Source: Maribacter cobaltidurans (GTDB lineage Bacteria > Bacteroidota > Bacteroidia > Flavobacteriales > Flavobacteriaceae). From it: a DNA stretch of 64,000 nucleotides. The notes under the pieces are model-generated. The model did no database searches. It saw nothing but the letters and a program-made list of their open reading frames with translations, and was not told where the DNA came from. Positions within the stretch are counted from its first letter, which is position 1; every line of letters begins with the position of its first letter. Positions 1 through 9,108 of this stretch are shown one piece after another. Where the stretch lies: contig NZ_CP022957.1 in assembly GCF_002269385.1 (NCBI RefSeq), forward strand, positions 2,723,001-2,787,000. Reading direction: 5' to 3'. The translations under genes and the position numbers were made by a program.

Positions 1-790
1 AAATACCGTTCTCTTGTCTACGACTGTTGTCTGATTGTTCAATATTGTAAACAAAATCTGATGGAACAGCAGATACTTCGCCAGCCGCGGCATCAATTTG
101 TCCTAGGCCCAAAAGGGAGCGGGCCTTGCCTAACCGCCCCAGGTTGGCCAATTTATCGTTGCTGCCGGCGTTGGTGATGGCTTGATCAAACCATTCGACC
201 GCAGCATTAAACATTTGCTCAGTAGTCAAAGGCTCGCCATAGATCAATTCACCTCCGTCGGCAGGTGCCTTGCTAAAGGGAACCCCACCGCAAAAGGTTT
301 CTGCGAACATGACATAGGCATACCCAACGATACTTTGCATCTCGCTTTCCACTTCTGGATTTCCGCCGAAATTGGCAAGAAGGTCTATAGTAGTTTCGGC
401 CCCGGTTCGTGATCTGTGCAGGTTACCATAAATTGTATTTATGTCACCGTTAATATCTTGAAGGTTTCGGGTATCAGCCTCACGTCTAGTGGGGAAGGTT
501 CCAGAATAACTATACTCATCAGCCATAAGGCCGCTCATAACGATTAGGCCCGTGGTAGCCCCATGGCCTGCTGCGGAACCGCTCATGGCCACGGCAAGAT
601 CTCCCAAAGAACCCGCGCGCAGGGTTTGTATACCGGCTTCGCTATTAAGCGATTCCGGTGTAACAATATCAGGATCTGTAACTTCTACCACCGAATCGCA
701 AGATATACTCAACGATGTAAGTACAACCAAAACAACGACATTAAAGATCAATCTGGAATAGTTGTTTTTTATTTTCAGTAATGTTCTCAT
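1..790 (-). CDS. RagB/SusD family nutrient-uptake lipoprotein (partial, 3' end outside window)
   Basis: The minus-strand frame is open from an ATG at 790 to the window edge, giving about 263 N-terminal residues. A basic N-terminus and hydrophobic stretch lead to a lipobox ending S-I-S-C (about residue 29), so this is a lipoprotein, expected at the cell surface. The following part has a helical SusD-like pattern, including an L-M-A-D-E-Y segment and an N-x-I-Y-G-N-L segment like the first SusD repeats. It lies directly after the SusC receptor gene (19-bp gap, same strand), the normal SusC-SusD order. SusD proteins cap the SusC channel and capture glycans or other oligomers; the substrate cannot be told. 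The C-terminus is not visible. Confidence 0.85.
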   Translation of the reverse strand, partial: MRTLLKIKNNYSRLIFNVVVLVVLTSLSISCDSVVEVTDPDIVTPESLNSEAGIQTLRAGSLGDLAVAMSGSAAGHGATTGLIVMSGLMADEYSYSGTFPTRREADTRNLQDINGDINTIYGNLHRSRTGAETTIDLLANFGGNPEVESEMQSIVGYAYVMFAETFCGGVPFSKAPADGGELIYGEPLTTEQMFNAAVEWFDQAITNAGSNDKLANLGRLGKARSLLGLGQIDAAAGEVSAVPSDFVYNIEQSDNSRRQENGI

Positions 791-809
791 TTTCTTAGAT
801 TTTTTAATG

Positions 810-3800
810 TTAAAAAGATAGGTTTAGCCTTGCTTTCCAAGAACGCACGGGTGGTTGACTGAGAAATTCCTCAGTAGTAAAATTGGCTTGCCCCTCAGAA
901 CTTATTTCGGGATCAAGTCCCGTGTAGTCGGTCCATACACCCAAGTTTTGCCCGGAAAGCGTCAGGCTTATACGGTCAAAACCAAGTTGACTCGAAAAGG
1001 TGACAGGCGCATTATAGGTCAACGAAATTTCACGAAGCCTCCAAAACGAAGCATCTTCAATATAACCAGCATTAGTGCCCAAAAATTTTGATGCAACGGC
1101 CCTTGCCTGATCGGCAAGCGAGGCATTGGGATCGTTCAGTTCTTGGTTGTTACTATTCCCGTTTCGCCAAGAACCGGTGTTGTTATAAAGTTTTTGACCA
1201 CCCCTGTAGTTTAGGAGTCCTCTTAGCACAAATTGATTTTCGAAAAAACTAAGTGTTGGGGTAAATGAAATATCAGTAGTGGCAAACGGCGTACCTAAGT
1301 ACCCTACTTCCCCAACTTGTATCTCATCCTGCCCAATGAAACCATCGCCATTGGCATCGTTAAAAGTATAGGTTTCATCCCAGTAACCGCCAAGGGGAAA
1401 GCCTTCAACGTGACGTTGTTGACCAAAAATGACCGGTTGTATGCCCTCACCCAATTCTATCAATTCATTATCTATGAACGAACCCACAAAATCCACCCCA
1501 AAGAAAAACTTATCGGTTTCGATGATTCTTGTATTCAATCCAATTTCAATACCCGAGTTTTTAACGGAACCCAAATTTTCAAAGCGCCCTTCGCCCACGC
1601 CGAGCGATAAGGGCAATTGCCTAAATATAAGAGCATCTTCGGTACGTTTATTAAAATAGGTCATTTCAAAGCCAATTTTTTCGGACAATAGTTTCGCATC
1701 AAAGCCGAACTCAACTTCCGTTGACCGCTCTGGGGTTAAGTCGGAGTTTCCAACGCTGCCAATAGTGACCCCGGTAACACTTTGTCCGTCCAGTGTAGCG
1801 GCTATGGGATTGAAAAACCTCAGCGCATCATTGGTGCCCGGTTGTACCCCCGAGGCTCCCCAGGCTCCCCTAAGCCGTAACGAGCTTATGCCATATTTGT
1901 CGGAATCATTGAAAAATTCTTCTTCCGAAATCAGCCAAGAAGCACTCACTTTGGGGTAAAATACCGAATTGAACGAGGCACCAAAAGAACTCCCGCGATC
2001 GGCCCGTACGGCACCTGTCACGAACAATTTGTCATTAAAACCGATCTGTTCCTCCACAAAGACCCCTACGGTACGCGACTCGATGGTCTGTTCGTTACTT
2101 TGTGTTACTGCTGCCCCCGCAATAGAATTACTACCCGCAACCAACTGAAGACCGGTTGCGAAGGTGCCTTGCGAAAGATTCTGTAAATATTGGAATCCAA
2201 GGGAAGTTCTGGAATTTATGCCCTCCCAAAGATCTGTTTTGTAAGAACCTACGGCATCCAAAGTATAGACAAAATCGTTGAACCTATTAGAGAACCGGGC
2301 ACCTTCGTCGTAGTTTAGAAAATCAGGGGCTTCACCCGTGGGGAAAAACTGACTGTCCCAACGGGATGTAAAATCTAGGCCTCCGGAGGCTCTTAGGTTC
2401 AATTTTTCAGAGGGTTGCCAAATGAGTTCAAGACCACTGGTAAAACGATTGATTATTTGCCGGGTGTCTATGGTAAACAGTTCATCGGGTGTAAATTCAC
2501 CCCAACCGTTGTTGACATCTATGGTCGATGTACCATTTAGGCCCTGACTCATTAATGCGAGGGCAAAATTATCGTTCAAGGGAAGTTCCAGATTACTGTT
2601 GGTGTAGCCCGTGGTCAAATTTACCTTAAGGTCATCAGTAATCTTGGCTCCGAAATTTCCCCGGAAATTCGTTCTTTTTATGTTATTGACGGGCAACACG
2701 CCTTCACCGTCGGTAAGACTTCCCGAAAGGAAATAGGTGAGTACTTCCGAACCTCCCGATACGCTCAACCCACCGCCATAAGACTGTCCGGTTCTAAAAG
2801 GCGAGGTACGCGGGTCGTTCAAGGGCTGAAAAGAATTGACCGTACTGTGGACAAAAGTGCCTTCGGCCGCTTCAAAGTTGAAACCGGGATTGCCTGCTGC
2901 GTCAAGTGCCTGATAGTTTTTGGGATAGGTTGTTACATCTTCTACCAAACCGCTCTCGAAAAATGCAGACCATCTTGGTTCTCCTTGTTTACCTTTTTTA
3001 GTGGTAATACGAATTACACCGTTGGCCGCAATAGATCCGTATAATGTTGCCGCGGAAGGACCCTTGATGATTTCGATAGACTCAATATCCTCTGGGTTGA
3101 TATCATTTAAACGGGAAGGGGATTGCCCACCTGTTTCAAAAGAGATTGAATTTGCCTCGTTATTAATCAAAATACCATCAACATAAATTACTGGTTCGTT
3201 GGAAAGGGATGCACTGTTCGAACCCCTGATCCTAATGCGCGAGCCCATGCCTGTAGAACCTCCACTACTTGAAATCTGAACGCCGGTCGCCTGCCCCTGA
3301 AGTAGGTCCGAGACATTGCTTATCGGCCGCTGCTTTACGTCATCGGCAACGTTGAGATTCGCAATGGAATTTCCCATCTCAACCTTACGGCGCGCACCGG
3401 TTGCGGTAACGATTACTTCGTTCAAATCCATTGAACTTTGCATCATGGCAACGTTAATTACGTCTGCTTGTTTTACACTGATTTCACGTGAGGAAAAGCC
3501 AATATAGGAGAACACAAGAATATCGCCCTCAGAAGCTTCTATTTCATATTCCCCATCAAAATTGGTGGAAACCCCTTTAGTGGAGCCCTTGATTACAATA
3601 CTCACTCCACCTAAGGGAATATTGTCTTGATCGGTTACCGTGCCAGTTACCGTCATGGTTTGACCCGGAACCTTTGGAGGATTGGATGAGGCCGGACTAG
3701 TACCGGAATTCAACTTTTTGCCGTTTTCAACCAACACGATAAGTTTTTTTCTAATTTCAAAAGAAACATTGGTTTTCTTTAGAACTATACCCATCAGTTC

Positions 3801-4073
3801 ATCTATCTTGACTTTGTCAACGTTTACGGAAATACGTTTATTGATGTCTAAAGTGGAATTCTTATAAAGAATGTTGAAATCGGTTGTTTTCTCTATTTCT
3901 TCAAATATTGACGCTATCGTAGCATCCTTCATGTTCATAGAAATATTGGATTTCTGGGAATACGTGTTATTTGCCTGAAGTTGAAAAAAGGCAACCAAAA
4001 GAAACAACATGGTAATTTTCATTTTCAGGTCTATTTTAATCGTAAAATACCTTTTACATAGTGTGTTTTTCAT
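810..4073 (-). CDS. SusC/RagA family TonB-linked outer membrane receptor with STN domain
   Basis: The protein has 1087 aa. After a signal segment (about residues 15-38) it carries an STN (secretin/TonB N-terminal) signalling domain at about 45-115, a carboxypeptidase-like regulatory domain at about 140-215 (G-T-V-T-D start, D-G-x-Y-x-I core), a plug domain at about 220-350, and a long beta-barrel ending in aromatic F. STN domains pass a substrate-bound signal to a FecR-type anti-sigma factor, and such a gene lies just upstream. With the SusD gene that follows it forms an energised importer. A start at 4073 gives a long N-terminus (M-K-N-T-L-C...); an internal Met at about residue 18 could be the true start, as the hydrophobic signal begins right after it. 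Substrate unknown. Confidence 0.92.
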   Translation of the reverse strand: MKNTLCKRYFTIKIDLKMKITMLFLLVAFFQLQANNTYSQKSNISMNMKDATIASIFEEIEKTTDFNILYKNSTLDINKRISVNVDKVKIDELMGIVLKKTNVSFEIRKKLIVLVENGKKLNSGTSPASSNPPKVPGQTMTVTGTVTDQDNIPLGGVSIVIKGSTKGVSTNFDGEYEIEASEGDILVFSYIGFSSREISVKQADVINVAMMQSSMDLNEVIVTATGARRKVEMGNSIANLNVADDVKQRPISNVSDLLQGQATGVQISSSGGSTGMGSRIRIRGSNSASLSNEPVIYVDGILINNEANSISFETGGQSPSRLNDINPEDIESIEIIKGPSAATLYGSIAANGVIRITTKKGKQGEPRWSAFFESGLVEDVTTYPKNYQALDAAGNPGFNFEAAEGTFVHSTVNSFQPLNDPRTSPFRTGQSYGGGLSVSGGSEVLTYFLSGSLTDGEGVLPVNNIKRTNFRGNFGAKITDDLKVNLTTGYTNSNLELPLNDNFALALMSQGLNGTSTIDVNNGWGEFTPDELFTIDTRQIINRFTSGLELIWQPSEKLNLRASGGLDFTSRWDSQFFPTGEAPDFLNYDEGARFSNRFNDFVYTLDAVGSYKTDLWEGINSRTSLGFQYLQNLSQGTFATGLQLVAGSNSIAGAAVTQSNEQTIESRTVGVFVEEQIGFNDKLFVTGAVRADRGSSFGASFNSVFYPKVSASWLISEEEFFNDSDKYGISSLRLRGAWGASGVQPGTNDALRFFNPIAATLDGQSVTGVTIGSVGNSDLTPERSTEVEFGFDAKLLSEKIGFEMTYFNKRTEDALIFRQLPLSLGVGEGRFENLGSVKNSGIEIGLNTRIIETDKFFFGVDFVGSFIDNELIELGEGIQPVIFGQQRHVEGFPLGGYWDETYTFNDANGDGFIGQDEIQVGEVGYLGTPFATTDISFTPTLSFFENQFVLRGLLNYRGGQKLYNNTGSWRNGNSNNQELNDPNASLADQARAVASKFLGTNAGYIEDASFWRLREISLTYNAPVTFSSQLGFDRISLTLSGQNLGVWTDYTGLDPEISSEGQANFTTEEFLSQPPVRSWKARLNLSF

Positions 4074-4123
4074 ACTTTTGAGAGAGTTTAGAAATTGGTC
4101 AAATAGTTTTTAAATTCGTTTGG

Positions 4124-4154
4124 AATCATGGGATTGTTCCAGCAATCCCTGATT
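4124..4154 (-). other. Intercistronic hairpin between fecR-like and susC genes
   Basis: A 12-bp stem (arms AATCA(T)GGGATTG and CAATCCCTGATT, one bulged T) encloses a 6-nt loop. It lies in the 104-bp gap between the anti-sigma gene and the SusC gene. It is not followed by a clear U-tract on the minus strand, so it is not a textbook terminator. It may act as an mRNA-stabilising, processing or attenuation element that separates regulator from receptor expression. Confidence 0.5.
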
Positions 4155-4177
4155 CTTTTAAGGTTCACTCCATACGC

Positions 4178-5329
4178 TTAGTTTTTAAGGTTAATTTTAA
4201 TGTTATTGTTTTCAATGTTGTAATCAAAACTTTTAATCCGTTGAAAAGCCTGTAGTATTTCCTCAATGGTTTCCGTTTTAAACCTTCCTGTATATCTTTC
4301 TTTGCTTACCTGCATATCCTTTATCTCGATTTTTACATCATAGTGCCTTTCAAGTTTTTTTGCGATATGATAAAAGTCTTCGTTCTTGAACAACAATATG
4401 CCATTTTTCCAAGCAATGTAACTGCTAACATCTATATTGGCAGTGGATAGTTCATCATCGGAATAGGAATAGGAAGCCAGCTGATTCGGTTTTAGGATTA
4501 CATCTCCCGAACCAATAGAATTATTCCGACCGACTGACAGACTACCTTCAATAAGTACCACTTGAATATGTTCGTCATCCCGATAACTGGAAATATTAAA
4601 TTCCGTCCCTAGGACCTTTGCATCAAGAAGTTGTGTGCTGACCGTAAATGGCCTTAAAGAATCTGAAGCAACGGTAAAGTAAGCTTCCCCTCTAAGAACA
4701 ACATTCCTTGGACCTTCGTCGTAAAATATCACTGGGTATGTAATTGAGGAACCCGAATTAAGGTATACTTCCGTACCATCGGATAGTAACAACTGAAACT
4801 TTTTTCCATAAGGCACATCCAAGGTGTTGAAAACCAACCGATTCACCTTTTTTTGGTTCGATGCTACTTTTTTATAGGTAATTTTAGTGCCTTCTTGCTC
4901 TACCACATAGGCATTTGTAGTAGACACTATTCCGGTTGCCTTGTCATTTAAGGTTTCCTTTTTAGACCCATCTTCAAAAGTAATCGTGGCTTCTTTTTCA
5001 AGAATTACTTCAGGACTACGTTGCTCGTAAGCATAAATACCTAACATAAGAACGCCGACAAAAATCGCGGCGTACCTGAGTAGTAAGTTCCTTTTTTTGA
5101 CCTTGCCTGCGACGAGTCTAGTGTGATTAAAAGCCGATATCAGATTTTTCTTTAGGTGTTCTGTACTTTCTTCTTCTCCAGCCCCGGTTATTAGATGATG
5201 GAGTTCCACTTCTTCCTGAAAGCTAGATTTATTTTTATCGACCCATTTGGCCAAAATATCAAGCTCATCCAAAGTTGCCGTATTGATCAAAAATTTGTGT
5301 ATGATAATTTCTATTTTCTTATTTTTCAT
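4178..5329 (-). CDS. FecR family anti-sigma factor
   Basis: This 383-aa protein has a cytoplasmic N-terminal part (about 1-82), one transmembrane helix (about 83-101), a periplasmic FecR domain (about 165-270, with the V-P-Y-G-K and L-x-D-G-T-x-V-x-L-N-x-G-S signature) and a C-terminal DUF4974 secretin-like segment (about 315-380). FecR proteins hold an ECF sigma factor until the STN domain of an outer-membrane receptor signals. The partner sigma gene starts 115 bp away on the opposite strand, and the receptor is the SusC gene downstream. The divergent arrangement is less usual than a sigma/anti-sigma operon. Confidence 0.93.
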   Translation of the reverse strand: MKNKKIEIIIHKFLINTATLDELDILAKWVDKNKSSFQEEVELHHLITGAGEEESTEHLKKNLISAFNHTRLVAGKVKKRNLLLRYAAIFVGVLMLGIYAYEQRSPEVILEKEATITFEDGSKKETLNDKATGIVSTTNAYVVEQEGTKITYKKVASNQKKVNRLVFNTLDVPYGKKFQLLLSDGTEVYLNSGSSITYPVIFYDEGPRNVVLRGEAYFTVASDSLRPFTVSTQLLDAKVLGTEFNISSYRDDEHIQVVLIEGSLSVGRNNSIGSGDVILKPNQLASYSYSDDELSTANIDVSSYIAWKNGILLFKNEDFYHIAKKLERHYDVKIEIKDMQVSKERYTGRFKTETIEEILQAFQRIKSFDYNIENNNIKINLKN

Positions 5330-5444
5330 CGATGATTTTTAGGAAAGTCCCAATTCATATTATGTAAACGATTGAACTATACAATACCCTTACTTTTTAT
5401 TGTCAATAATCTATAATATTGATTTTTTTTTGTTAAAATAGCCT

Positions 5445-6029
5445 ATGAATTCAAATAACTTAGATGAAAAAATTAATGTTGAAGCAATCCAAAAAGGGGA
5501 TAGGAAGGCTTTCAAAACAGTCATTGAGTTCTATTATAATGAAATCTATTGGTATGCAAAAAGTTTAAGCCGTAACGAAGCTTTGGCAAAAGATTTGGTG
5601 CAGGAAGCATTTTTTAAACTATGGAAGAAAAGGGATAATATAAAAAAGGGAACTATCTTAAAGGGATGGCTCTACAAGTCTGTCCGAAACAATTTTTTGG
5701 ACCATGTAAAAAAGTATAAGAAAGAAACTTATTTTTTCGAGACTACCTATGCCGAAACTTTGGACCTTGTAATTGAAAGAGAATATCAAGAAGACTTAAA
5801 ACATAAGGTGGAACTAGTTGAAAAAGAGATCGAACAGCTTCCAAAGAAGTGCAACCAAGTATTTAAGTTAAGTAAGAAAGAAGGGCTAACCAATACTGAG
5901 ATTGCGGAACATTTGGGTATCTCCATCAAAACGGTCGAAGGACATCTTACCAAAGCCCTCAAAATTTTAAGGGAAAAATTAAAAGAAAAAATTCAGGTGC
6001 TGTTTTTAATTCTTGGCCATGTGAGGTAA
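5445..6029 (+). CDS. RNA polymerase ECF sigma-70 factor, FecI-like
   Basis: This 194-aa protein has sigma-70 region 2 at about 15-85 (D-L-V-Q-E-A-F-F-K-L-W core and a W-L-Y-K-S-V-R-N-N-F-L-D-H segment) and region 4 helix-turn-helix at about 128-185 (L-T-N-T-E-I-A-E-H-L-G-I-S, then T-V-E-G-H-L-T-K-A). It matches Bacteroidetes ECF factors in length and architecture. It is divergent from the FecR-like gene, with a shared 115-bp AT-rich intergenic region. It probably directs transcription of the SusC/SusD operon when released. Confidence 0.93.
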   Translation: MNSNNLDEKINVEAIQKGDRKAFKTVIEFYYNEIYWYAKSLSRNEALAKDLVQEAFFKLWKKRDNIKKGTILKGWLYKSVRNNFLDHVKKYKKETYFFETTYAETLDLVIEREYQEDLKHKVELVEKEIEQLPKKCNQVFKLSKKEGLTNTEIAEHLGISIKTVEGHLTKALKILREKLKEKIQVLFLILGHVR

Positions 6030-6030
6030 A

Positions 6031-6046
6031 AAGGACAAATGTCCTT
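6031..6046. other. 16-bp palindrome between convergent genes
   Basis: AAGGACA-aa-TGTCCTT is a perfect inverted repeat lying 1 bp after the sigma-factor stop and 46 bp before the end of the convergent TonB-receptor gene. The 2-nt spacer is too short for a good RNA loop, so a protein-binding site or a chance palindrome are both possible. Confidence 0.3.
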
Positions 6047-6092
6047 ACATCGGTTTTCAATTGACATGGTCTAAAAATTATGATTCTTTCTT

Positions 6093-8327
6093 TTAAAGGC
6101 CATAGGTTATTGAAAAGTTAACCCCGAATGGATGCCCAGGCCGTAATCCGGCAGGAACCCTTGACACCGCATAGGTGGTGTCGAACAAGTTAATGATATT
6201 GGCGGAAAAGGTGAAGTGGCTATTATAGAAATAGCGGCCCGACATGTCAACGACAAAATTGGAATCCACCCTTAAATTTGTGGGAATGGTCCCTGTTCCT
6301 GCTTGTGTCCTGAATGCATCGATATAGCGTGCGCCCATGTCAATGCCAAACTTTTCATGCCCCAGGCCAAGGTTCAAATTGAACTGGTTCTTGGCGATAT
6401 AGGGTATCTCATCACCCACCGAGACTTCCCCGAATATAGCGTTGGCACTGTCAAATGAACTAAGGAACTCGGTATCGGTCAAGGTATAGTTAAACGTTAA
6501 CGGTAAGCGGACCTTTTCCGAGCTGTTATTCAAAAGGTTATAGTTCAACGATACTTCTACACCGCTGACCCTTACCTCGCCAGCGTTGAATTGGTCCAAG
6601 CTGCCCGTACCACCTGTAGCCGCAAGGTCGCTCCCCAACAAGTTTTGATAGTCGTTATAGTAGCCTACCACTTCGCCTTGAATTCCATGGTAATTAAAAC
6701 GGGTACCCAATTCATAATTTATACTGCTTTCCGCATCTTGGCCTTCGGTATTGCCGGGAGGGGAAAACCCTTTGTGCACCCCGCCAAAAACGGAAAGATT
6801 TTCGGTAAAGGTATAATTTGCCCCAATTCCCGGAATCCAAACATCCACTTGGTTCTCACGTTCGGAAAGGTCCGTACCCGATCTCGTTGCATCGTTGGTA
6901 CCGTAATTTATCCTGCCCAAGGTAATATTCTCGTACCGAATACCTGGGGTCAATGTAAACCTGCCCAAATTTAGTTTGTACAAGGTATGCGCGGCAATTG
7001 CCTTTGCGTTGCCGATACGGTTTGCATCCGCCCCTTTGATGCCGACCGTTGTGCGTATTAGTTCATTGTTCTGAAAACCATACCTGTCTACCCATTGAAA
7101 CCTATCCTCCTCATCCTCATGGTAGCGAATACCCAGCTCCAGGCTTTGTAACCAGTCAGCGCCCCATCGCAACCGGGCAATGGACTGTATTCCTTGGGAG
7201 GTATACCTCCTGTTATTCGCTTTTATGCCGAACACATCTTCCGGGGTATCCGTGTTTCCCAACAAGGCATTGTATTCCATGGCATAGGTTTCCGGATCTG
7301 TGAGCACATTGTTTATTCCAACGCGCTCCCCAAGATTTACATCGTCCAATTTGTACCAGTTGCGTTTAAACTTGTTCACATATCCCGTGGTGGTAATGGA
7401 CAGGGTCTGGGAAAGTTTAAGAAAATGTGTTAATTGGTATTGTTGGTGCTCCGCGTCCATCACATCTTCCGAGGATGCCCTGTATCTACGGTACGGGTTT
7501 TCATTGAAATCGGCATCGGTCAACCCTAAATAGGTTTCATTGGCCCTTTCTTCGGAAAATTGGATTTTAAAGAGAAGGGATTGATAGACTTTGGCACCTT
7601 CATCGGTATTCATTCGAAACTTTGCCAAATAGTCCGATTTGTCAAAACCCGTATTTCCCCCTCCGTCAATATTTTTAAAACCGTCTGAATTGTAGTTATA
7701 GTATTCGCTTACGAATCCGAAGTTCTTAAAACTATCGCCTATTACGATCTGCGTATTCTTTGAATTGAAGTTACCGGCCGATAAGGTCGCTCTTCCAGTA
7801 AACCGGTCCGGTATCCGGGTAGAGATCATGTTGATGGCGCCACCCGTAGTATTTGGCCCGTACTGGACCTGACTACTTCCCTTCAATACTTCCACGGCCT
7901 GCATCCTTGCGATGGTGGGAAAATAATATGCGGCAGGGGCACTGTAGGGGGCAGGGGCTATAAGTACCCCATCTTCCATAAGATTGATTTTTGCACTACG
8001 TTCCGGAGAAGTACCCCTTAAACTGATATTGGGCCGTAATCCAAAACCATCCTCCTCGTATATGTTGACCCCGGGCACGTTTCTCAATATCCTGTTAATA
8101 TCGTTGTAACTGAATTTTTGAAGTTCTTTCGCCGATATATAATTTGCGGAACCCGTTCTGTTCATGGCTTCAAATTTACTCCCTAGAATTGCACTTCCAT
8201 TGACTATGACCTCGTTTAAAACTTCCGTTTTCAGGACAGTTGAATCTTTGCCATCATTGCTTTCCTGTGATAATCCTAAATTCGCTGTCAGGAGCATTAT
8301 TGAAAATACAGTTAAAAACCATTTCAT
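6093..8327 (-). CDS. TonB-dependent receptor, FecA-like (ferric-chelate type)
   Basis: This 744-aa protein has a signal peptide (about 1-20), a TonB box-like stretch (L-N-E-V-I-V) and a plug at about 40-170. The plug contains segments typical of FecA-type receptors: P-G-V-N-I-Y-E-E-D-G-F-G-L-R-P-N, S-L-R-G-T-S-P-E-R-S, and P-A-P-Y-S-A-P-A-A-Y-Y-F-P. A 22-strand-type barrel follows, ending in Y-G-L. FecA-family receptors import ferric citrate or other metal chelates with TonB energy. There is no STN domain, so unlike classical FecA it should not signal to a sigma factor itself. It stands alone on the minus strand beside a copper island, so a copper-chelate substrate is also possible. Confidence 0.92.
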   Translation of the reverse strand: MKWFLTVFSIMLLTANLGLSQESNDGKDSTVLKTEVLNEVIVNGSAILGSKFEAMNRTGSANYISAKELQKFSYNDINRILRNVPGVNIYEEDGFGLRPNISLRGTSPERSAKINLMEDGVLIAPAPYSAPAAYYFPTIARMQAVEVLKGSSQVQYGPNTTGGAINMISTRIPDRFTGRATLSAGNFNSKNTQIVIGDSFKNFGFVSEYYNYNSDGFKNIDGGGNTGFDKSDYLAKFRMNTDEGAKVYQSLLFKIQFSEERANETYLGLTDADFNENPYRRYRASSEDVMDAEHQQYQLTHFLKLSQTLSITTTGYVNKFKRNWYKLDDVNLGERVGINNVLTDPETYAMEYNALLGNTDTPEDVFGIKANNRRYTSQGIQSIARLRWGADWLQSLELGIRYHEDEEDRFQWVDRYGFQNNELIRTTVGIKGADANRIGNAKAIAAHTLYKLNLGRFTLTPGIRYENITLGRINYGTNDATRSGTDLSERENQVDVWIPGIGANYTFTENLSVFGGVHKGFSPPGNTEGQDAESSINYELGTRFNYHGIQGEVVGYYNDYQNLLGSDLAATGGTGSLDQFNAGEVRVSGVEVSLNYNLLNNSSEKVRLPLTFNYTLTDTEFLSSFDSANAIFGEVSVGDEIPYIAKNQFNLNLGLGHEKFGIDMGARYIDAFRTQAGTGTIPTNLRVDSNFVVDMSGRYFYNSHFTFSANIINLFDTTYAVSRVPAGLRPGHPFGVNFSITYGL

Positions 8328-8361
8328 ATTATACTTATTTAGATTGAATAAAAATAAAATG

Positions 8362-8393
8362 CAAATATAATTTTTTTTTTAGAATTGACGCAA
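8362..8393 (-). promoter_or_regulatory. Bacteroidetes-type promoter of the FecA-like receptor gene
   Basis: On the minus strand a TTG (8393-8391) is followed after 21 nt by TATATTTG (8369-8362), which matches the Bacteroidetes -7 consensus TAnnTTTG. A start site near 8355 would give a leader of roughly 30 nt before the ATG at 8327. Confidence 0.55.
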
Positions 8394-8569
8394 TCTTATT
8401 GAGAAAGATTCTAAATAATTTCCAATTATAATATTACTATAAGTTTGTTGCCTTATGCCAAAGTTTGATAATTGTCATCTATTTTCGAAAGACGAACAAT
8501 TAGATTTGCATATTGAATAATTTTGATTTTAAAATTTTGTTAAATTTTAAGGGCATGTTAAATTTTATG

Positions 8570-8577
8570 TATTTTTG
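8570..8577 (+). promoter_or_regulatory. Possible -7 box (TATTTTTG) just before the HYC_CC_PP gene
   Basis: TATTTTTG fits TAnnTTTG and ends only 8 bp before the ATG at 8586, so a transcript from it would be nearly leaderless. A second match, TAGATTTG at 8501-8508, would give a leader of about 70 nt. Neither has a clear -33 TTTG. Confidence 0.3.
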
Positions 8578-8585
8578 CAGTATTG

Positions 8586-9002
8586 ATGAAAAGCGATTTT
8601 AATAAAATAGCGTCTTTTATAATGGCACTAGTAGTGTTGTTTTCAACCTTTTCTTTTACGGTTGAACAACATTATTGTTGTGACAATCTGGTTGATTTCT
8701 CCTTCTTTGGCCAAGTCGAATCTTGCGGAATGGAGATACGACAAACTCAGAACTCACACAATGACAATTTTGATTCTAATGATTGTTGTGATGATATTAC
8801 ATTTTCAAAAAACGGGCAACACGACTTGAAACTTACATTTGAAAAATTAAGTTTTGAACAGCAACACTTCGTTGCTTCTTTCGTTTACAGTTATTTAAAC
8901 CTTTTTGAGGGATTACAAGAAAATGTAGTTCCTTTCAGTTGCTACTCATCTCTTCTTTTCGTTAAGGATATTCACATTCTGGATCAAATTTTCCTTATAT
9001 AA
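8586..9002 (+). CDS. HYC_CC_PP family protein (metal-island associated, secreted)
   Basis: The protein has 138 aa if started at the ATG at 8586; a TTG directly in front is in frame but less likely. The N-terminal hydrophobic segment (about 6-25) is followed by the H-Y-C-C motif, then a C-C-D-D cluster near residue 62, which defines the HYC_CC_PP family found beside heavy-metal efflux genes in Bacteroidetes. The C-terminal PP motif is not evident here (V-P-F-S-C-Y instead). Cys/His clusters suggest metal binding, but no function is established. It precedes the CusA gene by 106 bp. Confidence 0.75.
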   Translation: MKSDFNKIASFIMALVVLFSTFSFTVEQHYCCDNLVDFSFFGQVESCGMEIRQTQNSHNDNFDSNDCCDDITFSKNGQHDLKLTFEKLSFEQQHFVASFVYSYLNLFEGLQENVVPFSCYSSLLFVKDIHILDQIFLI

Positions 9003-9108
9003 AAGCGTATTGTATTGTTGAAGTATGGCTGTGCTATTGATATAGTGTGGTTCATATATTTATTGCCTTTGGAACATCTCATTTAATTCCAACCTAACAT
9101 TACATAAT

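Noticed and set aside
8327..8586. Fur box in the TonB receptor/HYC_CC_PP intergenic region
   Set aside because: The region is AT-rich with many partial matches, but no clear 19-bp inverted repeat was found.
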